Shown here: in pieces, positions 5,701 through 13,608 of the stretch
Layout of the letters: every line of letters begins with the position of its first letter
Numbering within the stretch: the first letter of the stretch is position 1
Assembly (NCBI GenBank): GCA_001302725.1
Contig: LIZU01000002.1
Span: forward strand, 1-25,637
Length of the DNA: 25,637 nucleotides
Origin: a candidate division Zixibacteria bacterium DG_27
GTDB taxonomy: Bacteria; Zixibacteria; MSB-5A5; DG-27
Direction: 5' to 3'
Position numbers and translations under genes: made by a program
The notes under the pieces: model-generated
Seen by the model: the letters and a program-made list of their open reading frames with translations, nothing else
What the model was told of the DNA's origin: nothing
Database searches by the model: none

Positions 5701-8662
5701 CGACCGCGGTCGGCGTCCCGACACCGAAGACATCAACAACAACGGGGGCTTAGACACCGAAGACAGCTACTTCCGCTTCTCCATAGATCTCTCCGAGCCG
5801 GAGTTCCTGGCAGACGAGACCTCCACCGGCTGGCGGCTTTACCGCGTCCCCATCCAGGATTCTCTCCTCTACGACAAGGTCGGGAACCCCGACTGGGCTT
5901 ATATCGAGTTTGCCAGGTTGTGGCTTTCCGCTGCTGAAGACTCAACCGGGCTGTCGGTGGCGACCATCGAACTGGTGGGGAACAAGTGGCAGGACATCGG
6001 GATCTCCCCTGCAGATTCACTCTCGCCACCATTAGGGATGCGTTTCGGGGTCACCTCCAAAAACACTCACGAGAACACCGATTACATCCCTCCGCCGGGG
6101 ATAGAGGGCGAGCTCGACCGCTCCACCAGGGTCAGGGAGAAGGAGGAGGCTTTGGTTCTGCAGTTCGAGAACCTCTACCCCGGGCACACCGCCAAGGCCT
6201 ATCGCTTCATGTATTCCGCTGAGGATTACACCAACTACGGAAGGATGACCATGTTCGTGGCCGGTTTGGGTGATTTCGCCCCCGAGGAGGTGAGCTTCTT
6301 CTTCCGCATGGGTCAGGACACCTTAAACTACTATGAATCTCGCACCCCGCTCCATGTCTCTTCGGACGCCTCGCGGCCCTGGGACGAGCGCAACTTCATG
6401 GAGATCGATTTTGCCGAGATCACCGCCCTCAAAAACTACATGTTGATGAACCTCCCCGACACCATTCCCCTCTCTCAAGCTGACACTCTCGACCTGGAGA
6501 CCGGCTACAGAGTACACGGGGATCCCTCCCTATCGAAGATACAATGGTTCATCGTCGGGGTGACGGTAGCGGACAGCACCACAAGAGCCTTGACCGGAGA
6601 GGTGTGGTTGAACGAACTGCGAGTGACCGATGTCAGAGACAACCCCGACTGGGCCGGAAGAATGTCGGTCTCCGCAAACCTCGCGGACCTGGGAACCATC
6701 TCCGCAAGCTACCAGCGGATGGGAGCCGACTTCCACGGGCTTCTGAGCAAGAGGGGGAGCGGCTCGGTTGCCACCTCCAAGCAACTGCGGGCCAGCCTCA
6801 ATCTTCACAAGTTCCTGCCCCCAAGTTGGGGAGTGAGCCTGCCCGTGTCGGGCTCGTGGTCGAACACCCTGCAGTTGCCCCGGCTCAAGCCCGGGTCGGA
6901 CATCGTCCTGCCGGAACAGCTGCGCCACTCGGAGAGGACCGAGAACACCAGTTACACCTTCAACATCTCCGAAAGCATGAGCAGAAAGGGCGCCCACTGG
7001 TTGACCGACCTGACTCTGAACCGCATCAGCACCAGCTACTCCTGGTCGCAATCGAAGAGCCGCAACCCGACCATACCCGCCTCCAAGCTATTCAGGTATA
7101 CCTTCACCGGCAACTACGATCTCTCCCCTCGCAAGGAGAAGGCGCTGCCAATCTTCGGGTGGACCAAATCGATCTTCATGTTGAAGAAATTGTCAGATCA
7201 AAGACTCTCGTATTTCCCCTCCAGCTTGAAATTCGGTGGGACCGTCAACTCCACCAAGAACCGTTCTTTAAGCAGAGCCGGCACCGAGACGTACAGTTAC
7301 AATCGGGATCTTACCCTAAACTTAAGCGGCACTTACTCCCCGGTAAAGTGCATCCGCACCACTTACAGCGCCAAAAGCCAGAGAGACATCCGTCCCGGCC
7401 CCGACTTCCAGCTCTCTTGGGACCCCAAAAAGCTGAAATTGGGGCGGGAGTTCGACTTCACCCAGTCGGCGGATCTGTCCTATCAGCCGAAACTGACCAC
7501 CCTCTTCGACACCCGCTTCAGCTATTCGGCCAGCTACCACGAGAATTCCGATCTGAGGCAATATCCCGACAGCACCCGCTCCATCGACAACAGCACCACC
7601 AGAAGTGTAGATGTCTCCTTCAACTGGCAGAATATTCTCAGGGGAGCTCGCCCCACCAGCAGAGACCGAAAGGCTGAAGAGGAAGAGCCTCAGAAAAAAC
7701 ACCTCATTGGGAGCCCAGCATGGATCTGGGAGAGGTTGAAATATATCGCCAAAAACGTCGACCCCATAAGGGGTACTTTCAGCCGCCAGAAAAGCTTCGC
7801 CTATTCGGGGCTGACGGAGCGACCCGGCTTGGCGTATCAGTTGGGCTTCAAGGAGGACCCGGAAGTTCCCCGGAAACTGGTGGAACAAAGGGGGCAGAGG
7901 GATTCTCGCTCCTTCACCGACAGCTACAGTCTCCGCTCTGGCTTTTCGCCCTTCAGCTCCATGGACGTGGATCTCAGCTACTCCCGCCGCGAAAACACCA
8001 GCAGGTCGACCACGGAGCCGACCCGGACCGTCAGCACCACCTTCCCGGATCTAAACATAAGTCTGACCGGGGTGGAGAAAATCGGCCTTCTCCAGAAAAT
8101 CGCCTCCAGCTCCTCTCTCTCCAGCGGATATTCGAAGAAGGTGGACGAGACCTCCAATCCCGACACCGAGCAACTGAACAAAAAGGACATCTCCACCCGT
8201 TACTCTCCCTTGTTCTCGTGGTCCTTGAACTGGAAAAACGGAGTTAGGACCTCCCTCAGGATGGAGAAGAGCAACAGCAAGAGCGAGGATTTGCGTCCCG
8301 GTTCTTCCGGGGTGACGACCTTAAACTCCAACAATTCGGTCAACTTCGGTCTCTCATACAGCTTCAAATCTCCCAAGGGGATAAAACTGCCTCTGTTCGG
8401 CAGAATCAGATTTCAGAGCACTCTGACCTTGAACTTAGATGCTTCCCGTTCTCACAGCGTTTCCAAGACCGCTCGCCCGGGCCAGCCCTTCAACACCGAA
8501 AGCGATAGGATCGAGTTCTCCTTGCGGCCACAGGCGAGTTACAGTTTCTCCAACTCCGTCACCGGAGGGATGAGCATGCGCTGGACCGACACCAACGACA
8601 AGAAAAAGGGCACCAAACACCACGTCCGGGAGCTGGGAATCTGGATGGAGCTGAGATTCTGA
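2732..8662 (+). CDS. sprA: SprA/Sov-family outer-membrane protein, T9SS translocon component
   Basis: In Bacteroidetes, SprA (Sov in Porphyromonas) is the very large beta-barrel through which T9SS substrates cross the outer membrane, and it is needed for gliding in Flavobacterium. This 1976-residue product starts with a signal peptide (hydrophobic 13-27, probable cleavage AGA|Q at 33/34). The SprA hallmark YIDDFEGSRDW sits at about 791-801. The second half is rich in alternating polar/aromatic strands and ends in LGIWMELRF, a terminal-Phe barrel strand. It is several hundred residues shorter than typical Bacteroidetes SprA. Residues 915-926 and 1000-1011 form two EF-hand/dockerin-like loops (DLNANGILDTED and DINNNGGLDTED) in an Asp/Asn-rich stretch. 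There is no clear Shine-Dalgarno and a small hairpin precedes the ATG. No other T9SS component gene is in the window. Family assignment is firm; secretion function is inferred. Confidence 0.9.
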   Translation: MTLLRQKTSSVKIVPILWLLAVFLIQLSGSAGAQEEVQEPETSFQNLKASLNLESIKYLPFTETQKTYGLSIIHHRLPYLKLKLDLRREVKTDYETGWVTLSEKLGPYSLYKDSYLPLDRHVSLQDSYESEKAWRQDLKSGLTKEEEEKAEGLISYEIPIKFPKAVRSIIGEGGPGLRVNGYRRISFSGRSEWDSGVKSTAMVRQSKFPQLHMEQTSKFTITGTVGSKVTVKVDQDSQRDTELANRIEIRYKGEEDEIVQSVEMGNTNLSLPNTQFVGYSENVQGLFGIKATAKVGDLDITAITSQEKGSTEKTTFTAGAQTETRPVRDYEYLKRTYFYIGPTSPVRPTSDPVLFTGNDSLIQLELYLKDYQVKQNDLHGIASVNPDSTPNISEAERSRVEFEYNRFRRLESLDYEVAIDSTNQQLYVILNRSLSSGDILGAYIKKARKVGTAIDTIIAGNLDYKPDTTLLQDTTLVLRLIKPENPDPDFQTWNYEWRNVYSLGGTRISREGFDLKIYKGTAGQENVESDPEEQSGVPYIQILGLDLKDQAGNPNPDGIVDYQWVDFYHGVVVFPHYTPFNTDHSFTGRPEDILEVKVPAIYESREGSGQAQQNSTYYLNIKTSSRETRYSLGHTNIIEGSEVVKLNGRRLVRGKDYNISYDFGQITFLTEEATDPNANISVDYEYSPFFMPEKKSLFGIRTVYNFKENSWIGATALYKKETAGEHRPRVGREPSRNLVWDTDLSLKLEPSFLTRMVDALPLVETEVPSSVDISAEFAQSRPKPNLRNEAYIDDFEGSRDWNDLSIRRGAWTISSPPPDKDESLRAPLWWYNPYDQIRITDVWPEKEVREADNRTNILILKYFPQDSTSWAGLMRSLFVGAQDQTLSRFLEIWLKPHSPSQRLVLNVDLGRISEDLNANGILDTEDQLRNGQRDGILDDDEDTGLDGLFSPSEPGYNPNTNPDPRGDDWNYDDKGDYSRINGTENNREDPDRGRRPDTEDINNNGGLDTEDSYFRFSIDLSEPEFLADETSTGWRLYRVPIQDSLLYDKVGNPDWAYIEFARLWLSAAEDSTGLSVATIELVGNKWQDIGISPADSLSPPLGMRFGVTSKNTHENTDYIPPPGIEGELDRSTRVREKEEALVLQFENLYPGHTAKAYRFMYSAEDYTNYGRMTMFVAGLGDFAPEEVSFFFRMGQDTLNYYESRTPLHVSSDASRPWDERNFMEIDFAEITALKNYMLMNLPDTIPLSQADTLDLETGYRVHGDPSLSKIQWFIVGVTVADSTTRALTGEVWLNELRVTDVRDNPDWAGRMSVSANLADLGTISASYQRMGADFHGLLSKRGSGSVATSKQLRASLNLHKFLPPSWGVSLPVSGSWSNTLQLPRLKPGSDIVLPEQLRHSERTENTSYTFNISESMSRKGAHWLTDLTLNRISTSYSWSQSKSRNPTIPASKLFRYTFTGNYDLSPRKEKALPIFGWTKSIFMLKKLSDQRLSYFPSSLKFGGTVNSTKNRSLSRAGTETYSYNRDLTLNLSGTYSPVKCIRTTYSAKSQRDIRPGPDFQLSWDPKKLKLGREFDFTQSADLSYQPKLTTLFDTRFSYSASYHENSDLRQYPDSTRSIDNSTTRSVDVSFNWQNILRGARPTSRDRKAEEEEPQKKHLIGSPAWIWERLKYIAKNVDPIRGTFSRQKSFAYSGLTERPGLAYQLGFKEDPEVPRKLVEQRGQRDSRSFTDSYSLRSGFSPFSSMDVDLSYSRRENTSRSTTEPTRTVSTTFPDLNISLTGVEKIGLLQKIASSSSLSSGYSKKVDETSNPDTEQLNKKDISTRYSPLFSWSLNWKNGVRTSLRMEKSNSKSEDLRPGSSGVTTLNSNNSVNFGLSYSFKSPKGIKLPLFGRIRFQSTLTLNLDASRSHSVSKTARPGQPFNTESDRIEFSLRPQASYSFSNSVTGGMSMRWTDTNDKKKGTKHHVRELGIWMELRF

Positions 8663-8855
8663 TCGGAGACCACTTAGCTCAAACTGAAAGCCATAATCGA
8701 CCTCGGAAGCGGCATCTAACCTCCGCCTAAGAATTTATCAGTCCAGCCCGTGGTGATATCTCGACAACAGATTAGGTGCTGTAGCTGCGCGAGGTTTTGA
8801 AATAAGGGCTTCGATCTAAGCTGTTTGCGCTTCTATCAAGAGCTGACAGTAGATT

Positions 8856-9431
8856 CTAATCTGCAGCCAACAGGGTGGAGATCCGGAGCTCGGTTCGGGG
8901 CAACTCCTCGTTCACTTCGAAGCCATCTCTTCTGACAATCCGAGCGGGGGTGCCCACAACGGTACAGTCGGAGGGGACGTCGTGCATTATTATGAAGGAG
9001 TTGGCGCCAATCCTGACGTTATCGCCGACCTCAACCGGTCCGAGCAGAATCGCGCCGGTGCCGACCAGGACGTTATTGCCCAGGGTAGGATGACGCTTAC
9101 CATGATGCTTGCCGGTGCCGCCCAGAGTCACATTGTGGAACAAAACACAGTTATCGCCGATTTCTGCGGTTTCGCCGATCACCACACCGGCTCCGTGGTC
9201 GATAAAGAAGCCCTTTCCGATGCGAGCGCCGGGATGTATTTCGATACCGGTGAAGAAGCGATTCAGCTGTGAGATTAACCTGGGGATGAGAGGGAGACCA
9301 AGCTTCCAGAGGAAGCGAGTAAGTCGATGAAGGGTTATGGCATGAAAGCTGGGGTAGAGCAGAAACTCCAAGGCTCTGGCGGCGGGATCGTTACGATAAA
9401 TGGCTTTGATGTCCTCAATTGTGGTCAACAT
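8856..9431 (-). CDS. cysE: Serine O-acetyltransferase CysE (short form)
   Basis: Transfers acetyl from acetyl-CoA to L-serine to give O-acetylserine, the precursor CysK converts to cysteine. The left-handed beta-helix hexapeptide repeats run from about residue 63 to 165, with IHPGARIGKGFFIDHGAGVV at 65-84 and the conserved His79 and His114 (HGKRHPTLGN, 110-119) in the positions of the catalytic histidines. At 191 residues it is the short form that lacks most of the N-terminal helical domain of the E. coli enzyme. The ATG at 9431 has GAGG four bases upstream. It lies 6 bases after cysK in the same direction, so the two are almost certainly one operon and may form the cysteine synthase complex. 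The 193-base gap to the convergent sprA end holds no clear terminator. Confidence 0.95.
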   Translation of the reverse strand: MLTTIEDIKAIYRNDPAARALEFLLYPSFHAITLHRLTRFLWKLGLPLIPRLISQLNRFFTGIEIHPGARIGKGFFIDHGAGVVIGETAEIGDNCVLFHNVTLGGTGKHHGKRHPTLGNNVLVGTGAILLGPVEVGDNVRIGANSFIIMHDVPSDCTVVGTPARIVRRDGFEVNEELPRTELRISTLLAAD

Positions 9432-9437
9432 ACGGCC

Positions 9438-10352
9438 TCAATCTGAAAACAGTTCGGTCGACAGATATCTTTCAGCGGTATCAGGAAGAATGGTAACCAC
9501 TACAGCGCCCACGCCCAACTTCTTGCAGACGCCAAGTGCCACGCTGGTGGCGGCACCGGAGGAGATGCCGGCCAGTATCCCCTCCTGTTTCGCTAGAGCT
9601 TTTGCGGTCTCGAAGGCCTCCTCACTACTGACCTTGATGATCTCGTCTACGACGGTGGGATCGTAGGTCTCAGGAATGAAGCCGGGCCCGATTCCCTGTA
9701 TCGGATGGGGACCGGGAGCTCCTCCGGAAAGGACCGGCGAGTCCTCCGGCTCCACCGCGATGACCTTACAACCGTACCTCTCCTTCAAAACCGCACCGGC
9801 GCCGCTGAGGGTGCCACCGGTGCCGACACCGGCAACGAAGGCGTCTAAATTCAGATCGCCGAGATCGGCGATGATCTCTGGCGCCGTCGTCAGCTTGTGA
9901 ATCAAGGGATTGGCAGGATTCTTGAATTGCTGCGGCTGGAAATACCCCTCTCGGGAAGCCAACTCCTCCGCCTTCTCGACCGCACCCCCCATCCCCTTCT
10001 CGGCTGGAGTTAGGACTAGCTGAGCTCCGAGGTGTTTTAAAAGACTGCGTCGCTCCTTGCTCATACTCTCCGGCATCGTGAAAACCGTCCTGTAACCTTT
10101 GACTGCAGCCACCATGGCTAACGCTATGCCGGTGTTGCCGGAGGTGGGCTCGACAACGGTCATGCCAGCTTTGAGCTTCCCCTCTCTCTCGGCGACCTCT
10201 ATCATCGAAACCCCGATTCGATCTTTGACCGAGCTGCAGGGGTTGAAGAACTCAAGTTTTGCATATAAGGTGGCATCCTCAGGAGAAGTCAACCTGTTTA
10301 TCTTGACCAGCGGGGTGCCGCCTATCGATTCTAATATGTTCGCAAGAAGCAT
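9438..10352 (-). CDS. cysK: Cysteine synthase A (O-acetylserine sulfhydrylase)
   Basis: PLP enzyme that makes cysteine from O-acetylserine and sulfide in the cytoplasm. Residues show the fold-type II pattern: NPCSSVKDRIG (37-47) with PLP lysine Lys43, the substrate loop PTSGNTG (69-75), QQFKNPANP (141-149) and the phosphate-binding GVGTGGTLSGAG (175-186). The length of 304 is typical. The ATG at 10352 has a strong Shine-Dalgarno (AAGGAGAGG, about 5 bases before it), which settles the start. It is followed after 6 bases by cysE. The 315 bases upstream contain no recognisable T-box or S-box motif, so regulation by cysteine or methionine riboswitches is not supported. Confidence 0.96.
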   Translation of the reverse strand: MLLANILESIGGTPLVKINRLTSPEDATLYAKLEFFNPCSSVKDRIGVSMIEVAEREGKLKAGMTVVEPTSGNTGIALAMVAAVKGYRTVFTMPESMSKERRSLLKHLGAQLVLTPAEKGMGGAVEKAEELASREGYFQPQQFKNPANPLIHKLTTAPEIIADLGDLNLDAFVAGVGTGGTLSGAGAVLKERYGCKVIAVEPEDSPVLSGGAPGPHPIQGIGPGFIPETYDPTVVDEIIKVSSEEAFETAKALAKQEGILAGISSGAATSVALGVCKKLGVGAVVVTILPDTAERYLSTELFSD

Positions 10353-10667
10353 ACCCTCTCCTTTGAGAGAGTATCGGTTTCGCCGGGGACGAGTTTATTC
10401 GAAAGGAGACCTATCTGGTAGCCTGCTGGCCGCCTTGAGGCCCTCAATCGGGCAAGAGTAAATGTCTTGAGGGGGTAGCGGGGGAAGGGAGATTTGTTTG
10501 CGGCCCGGCTGGCCTGTATAATTCAGGTCTGAGGTCCTGCGGATTTGTCAGAACGACAACTGGGCTTCTCGCAGCTTCTGCGGGTCTTTAGATAGGCGGT
10601 TTGATCCCGGAGGCAATCAATCAATGGCAGCGTAATGAGGCAGACTGCTTCTCAGGGGCCAACGTTG
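10353..10667. other. Intergenic region between the BCCP gene and cysK
   Basis: 315 bases without a credible gene. It holds the cysK ribosome binding site at its low end and a + strand promoter-like pair at 10494-10522. Short GC-rich inverted pieces are present, but I see no tRNA, riboswitch consensus, terminator or REP hairpin. A GTAGCGGGGG stretch near 10476 resembles the REP foot but has no hairpin. Confidence 0.6.
10494..10522 (+). promoter_or_regulatory. Promoter-like TTGTTT-17-TATAAT facing the BCCP gene 3' end
   Basis: TTGTTT at 10494-10499 and a perfect TATAAT at 10517-10522 with 17-base spacing. No + strand gene follows: transcription would run antisense into the BCCP gene. It may drive a small RNA or be chance in a GC-rich background. 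Confidence 0.25.
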
Positions 10668-11174
10668 TCAACTCTTATCGGCTGGCTCCAATTCGATGAT
10701 AACATCCCCCAAGTTGACGAGGTCGCCAGCGGAGAAGTTGACCCTTTTGACGATGGCTTCGATCGTGGATTTGATTTCGTTTTCCATCTTCATTGCCTCC
10801 ACAATCACCAGACCCTGCCCAGCCGCGACCTTCTGCTCCTCCTCGACCAAGAGCTTCACGACTTTGCCCGGCATCGGGGGACCAATCTCGGTCTCGGCCA
10901 GTTGAGCAGGCCCCCCGGCCACTCCCGAGACCTCCTCCTGCGGCTCCTCGAAGACGTACTGCTCCCCCCCGATCTGGACGTAGCGTCTGTTATCGTCCCG
11001 GGCCACGTAAGCGGTATAGGTCTTGCCCTCAATTAACAGAGACAGGCAGTTCTCGGAGATAATCTCGAGGTCGACTTCGCGAGTTCCTTCCCCGATGGTG
11101 GCCCTGACCCTGCCTCCTTTGTCGTCTATCTTCACGCGGAAAAGCTCCTGGCCCAATCTCAGCTCGTGTTCCAT
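10668..11174 (-). CDS. Biotin carboxyl carrier protein of an acyl-CoA carboxylase (BT-like region + biotinyl domain)
   Basis: Carries biotin between biotin carboxylase and carboxyltransferase. The C-terminal biotinyl domain (about 96-163) has PPMPGKVVKLLV (99-110) and the biotinylation site EAMKMENEI (126-134), with Lys129 as the modified residue. The first 75 residues are beta-rich and resemble the BT linker region that joins biotin carboxylase to carrier in propionyl-CoA carboxylase alpha chains, rather than the N-terminus of AccB. A short Gly/Pro/Ala linker (about 83-98) separates the two parts. A separate carrier of about 165 residues is known for Bacteroidetes acyl-CoA carboxylases. It is last in the accC-GNAT-BCCP unit, 43 bases after the GNAT gene, with GGAG a few bases before the ATG. 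Substrate (acetyl-, propionyl- or other acyl-CoA) cannot be told. Confidence 0.88.
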   Translation of the reverse strand: MEHELRLGQELFRVKIDDKGGRVRATIGEGTREVDLEIISENCLSLLIEGKTYTAYVARDDNRRYVQIGGEQYVFEEPQEEVSGVAGGPAQLAETEIGPPMPGKVVKLLVEEEQKVAAGQGLVIVEAMKMENEIKSTIEAIVKRVNFSAGDLVNLGDVIIELEPADKS

Positions 11175-11217
11175 CTCGCTCCAAGTCTACCTCAGCTGTG
11201 ACAGTGAGGCGCAGCTT

Positions 11218-11976
11218 TCACCCCAGCTCCTCTTTCAGGATATTCCGAAACCGTGTCTTGCTAATGTAATGGTCCGCAAGCAGCCTGCCATCGTGGATCA
11301 AGCTGAACACGCCGTATCCGGAGGGAGCATCCTGGGCTTCCCTGGCGCTTCCAAGTTCGGTGACCTTCAATTCGAGACCCCTCTCCCCCGCAGTCTCCAG
11401 GAGGTCATTCACAGATTTGATTTTCCAAGGGCATTGATTGGCGTAGAAGAGCCTCCATCCCTTCTGTCCGCTCAATCTCGATTCCCAGTTCCTGAACTTC
11501 GGCAGAGGGCCCCTCCGCAGCGGTTTCACCAGCAACTCGAAACGCCCCGCTTCGTCGGCGATGTCGAACCCGTTCTTCAGAAACAGCCTCTTGTCCGCCA
11601 GCCAGGGACCATCGCTGGCGGCAACCACCACTCCATACATCTTTCTCTTTCTTGCCTCTTTTACGCATTCCCTCACGAGAAGAGAGCCATATCCCCTCTC
11701 GCGATCGTTCTTCCTCCCGAGGTACATGCAGTGTATGAACATATACCCTTCAGCATCGACGGGTCTCCATGCAAACTCACCAGGGATGTATTCAATGAAG
11801 CCCATCGCGCCCCCAGTGGCCGAATGCAGAAGCTTTATCCCCAGACCTTCGGAAAACCTCTTCTTCAGCCAGTTGAGCTTCAGTCCGTGACCTTCGTACT
11901 TGGGCTTCCTCACACAGAAAAAACCGTGCTCGGAGACGTTGCTCGCATCAACATCGACTACGCTGACTCCGGTCAT
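11218..11976 (-). CDS. GNAT-family acetyltransferase with YoaP-like C-terminal domain
   Basis: The N-terminal half (about 1-150) is a GNAT fold: FIHCMYLGRKNDRERGYGSL (80-99) contains the acetyl-CoA pyrophosphate loop RERGYG (92-97), and the FLKNGF segment (132-137) is the usual late strand. Residues about 170-252 form a second domain with YANQCPW (178-184, single Cys182) and GYGVFSLIHDGRLLADH (220-236), which resembles the YoaP domain found after GNAT domains and looks thioredoxin-like in its alternating beta/alpha pattern. The acceptor substrate is unknown. It sits between accC (62 bases upstream) and the BCCP gene (43 bases downstream), with an AGAGGA ribosome site before its ATG, so all three are probably cotranscribed. 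GNAT assignment is good; the YoaP call is by pattern memory. Confidence 0.8.
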   Translation of the reverse strand: MTGVSVVDVDASNVSEHGFFCVRKPKYEGHGLKLNWLKKRFSEGLGIKLLHSATGGAMGFIEYIPGEFAWRPVDAEGYMFIHCMYLGRKNDRERGYGSLLVRECVKEARKRKMYGVVVAASDGPWLADKRLFLKNGFDIADEAGRFELLVKPLRRGPLPKFRNWESRLSGQKGWRLFYANQCPWKIKSVNDLLETAGERGLELKVTELGSAREAQDAPSGYGVFSLIHDGRLLADHYISKTRFRNILKEELG

Positions 11977-12038
11977 ATCAACTATCCTCTGTAACCTATG
12001 GCGCGACTTCGCAACAACACCTTACCTGGTACAGAGGT

Positions 12039-13532
12039 TCAACCGATTGACCAACTTCCCATAGTCTGCCAGGGAGTGAGGAATTCATCCTTGGTGGCAA
12101 CGGCGTTGGATGCCACCTTTCGGGTCGGAATCAAGGACGCAGCCACCAGAGCTTCCGTCAGGAACTTCCGTCTATCGGTCTCACCGCGGTATTCCGAGAA
12201 GTGATCGTCAAGGAAGCTGGTGTAAGTTCCTCCGGAGGCAAACTCCGGGTGGACAATGATGTCACGCAGAAAAGCGACGTTGGTCTTTATTCCTAAGATG
12301 ATGTAGTCTGACAGAGCAATCTCCATTCTCCTTATGACCTCACTGCGGTCCCCAGCCCACACCAAAAGCTTCGAGAGGATCGGGTCGTAGTAAACCGGCA
12401 CCATGAAGCCAGAATAGACGCCGCTGTCATTTCTGATCCCCGGACCGAAAGGCTCTCTCATGAAGAGAATTTTCCCGGCAGAGGGGAGAAAACCCTTCTC
12501 CGGGTCCTCCGCGTAGATACGGCACTCGATGGCGTGTCCCTGCTGTCTCAAATCGTCCGGTTTTATCCAAAGTTTCTCACCACTTGCGATTCTAATCTGG
12601 GCCTTCACGATGTCCACCCCGGTGGTCAGCTCCGTAACCGGATGCTCCACCTGCACCCGGGTGTTGACCTCCAGGAAGTAGTAATTCCCCTCTTGGTCCA
12701 AGAGGAACTCCACCGTCCCGGCGTTCGAGTAGCCGGCGGCCTTCGCGACCTTGATGGCATCCTCTCCCATCTTCTTCCTGAGTTGTGGATTCAAGGCAGT
12801 GGAGGGAGCCTCCTCGATGATCTTCTGATGCCGCCGCTGGATGGAGCATTCTCTCTCGAAAAGGTGGATGGTGTTGCCGTAATTGTCGGCCAAGATCTGA
12901 AACTCGATGTGTCGGGGCCTATCCAGGAACTTCTCCAAGTAGAGGGTGTCGTCGGCGAAGGCAGAGAGGGCCTCTCTTTTGGAAGACTCGATAGCGGACT
13001 CTAAGTCCTTCTCATCACCGATGACCTTCATCGCTTTCCCGCCACCGCCTAAGGAAGCCTTTATAAGAACCGGGTAACCGATCTTTTTGGCGGCCTTCTT
13101 GAAGCCCCGCATGTCCTCACTGGTTGCCTCCATTCCCGGTATTATGGGAACAGCGGCCCTCTTCATCAGCTTTCTAGACTCAATCTTGTTGCCTAAGAGC
13201 TGGATGGTTTCACCTTTGGGGCCGATGAAGACTATTCCCTCTTTTTCACACCTTTTGGCGAACTCGGGGTTCTCCGCCAGAAAGCCGTAGCCGGGATGAA
13301 CAGCGTCGCAGCCACGCTCTTTAGCACTGGAGATGATATTGTCGATGTTGAGATAGCTTTCAAGTGGCGCGGGAGGCCCGATGCAGACGGCCTCGTCGGC
13401 CTGTTGCACGTGAAGGGCACTACGATCTGCTTCGGAATAGACCGCCACCGTGGGGATGCCTAAATCCCTACAGGCTCTGATGACCCGGACGCAGATCTCG
13501 CCTCTGTTTGCGACCAGGATTTTCTTGAACAT
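12039..13532 (-). CDS. accC: Biotin carboxylase subunit of an acyl-CoA carboxylase
   Basis: ATP-grasp enzyme that carboxylates biotin on the carrier protein with bicarbonate. Visible motifs are ILVANRGEICVRVIRAC (5-21), HPGYGFLAENPEFA (79-92), the glycine-rich ATP lid KASLGGGGKAMKV (158-170), RRHQKIIEEAPS (233-244) and the active-site stretch EVNTRVQVEHPVTE (288-301). At 497 residues it is longer than E. coli AccC (449). Residues from about 416 (KTNVAFLRDIIVHPEF, then FLDDHF) and the ending W-x-x-M-G-S-W match the alpha chain of propionyl/acyl-CoA carboxylases up to the point where the BT domain would begin, and the missing part is the BCCP gene at 10668. Gene order accC, GNAT, BCCP. No carboxyltransferase gene is in the window. 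No Shine-Dalgarno is obvious before the ATG. Confidence 0.93.
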   Translation of the reverse strand: MFKKILVANRGEICVRVIRACRDLGIPTVAVYSEADRSALHVQQADEAVCIGPPAPLESYLNIDNIISSAKERGCDAVHPGYGFLAENPEFAKRCEKEGIVFIGPKGETIQLLGNKIESRKLMKRAAVPIIPGMEATSEDMRGFKKAAKKIGYPVLIKASLGGGGKAMKVIGDEKDLESAIESSKREALSAFADDTLYLEKFLDRPRHIEFQILADNYGNTIHLFERECSIQRRHQKIIEEAPSTALNPQLRKKMGEDAIKVAKAAGYSNAGTVEFLLDQEGNYYFLEVNTRVQVEHPVTELTTGVDIVKAQIRIASGEKLWIKPDDLRQQGHAIECRIYAEDPEKGFLPSAGKILFMREPFGPGIRNDSGVYSGFMVPVYYDPILSKLLVWAGDRSEVIRRMEIALSDYIILGIKTNVAFLRDIIVHPEFASGGTYTSFLDDHFSEYRGETDRRKFLTEALVAASLIPTRKVASNAVATKDEFLTPWQTMGSWSIG

Positions 13533-13608
13533 GCTTTGTGGTTCTATCTGATGACTGTGATTCTACGGTTTCTTACGGGAGCCTGAATCAGCTCCACATT
13601 AAAACGAA

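Noticed and set aside
6544..7677. 377-codon alternative + frame inside sprA
   Set aside because: It lies wholly inside the well-supported sprA frame, and its composition (rich in R, Q, H, P) is that of a shifted frame of GC-rich coding sequence.
10590..10625. GGTTTGATCCC-like string resembling a tRNA T arm
   Set aside because: Upstream bases do not form D or anticodon arms, and the acceptor stem is missing.
11023..11994. 323-codon + strand frame opposite the GNAT gene
   Set aside because: It is antisense to a gene with clear GNAT motifs and shows no recognisable domain.
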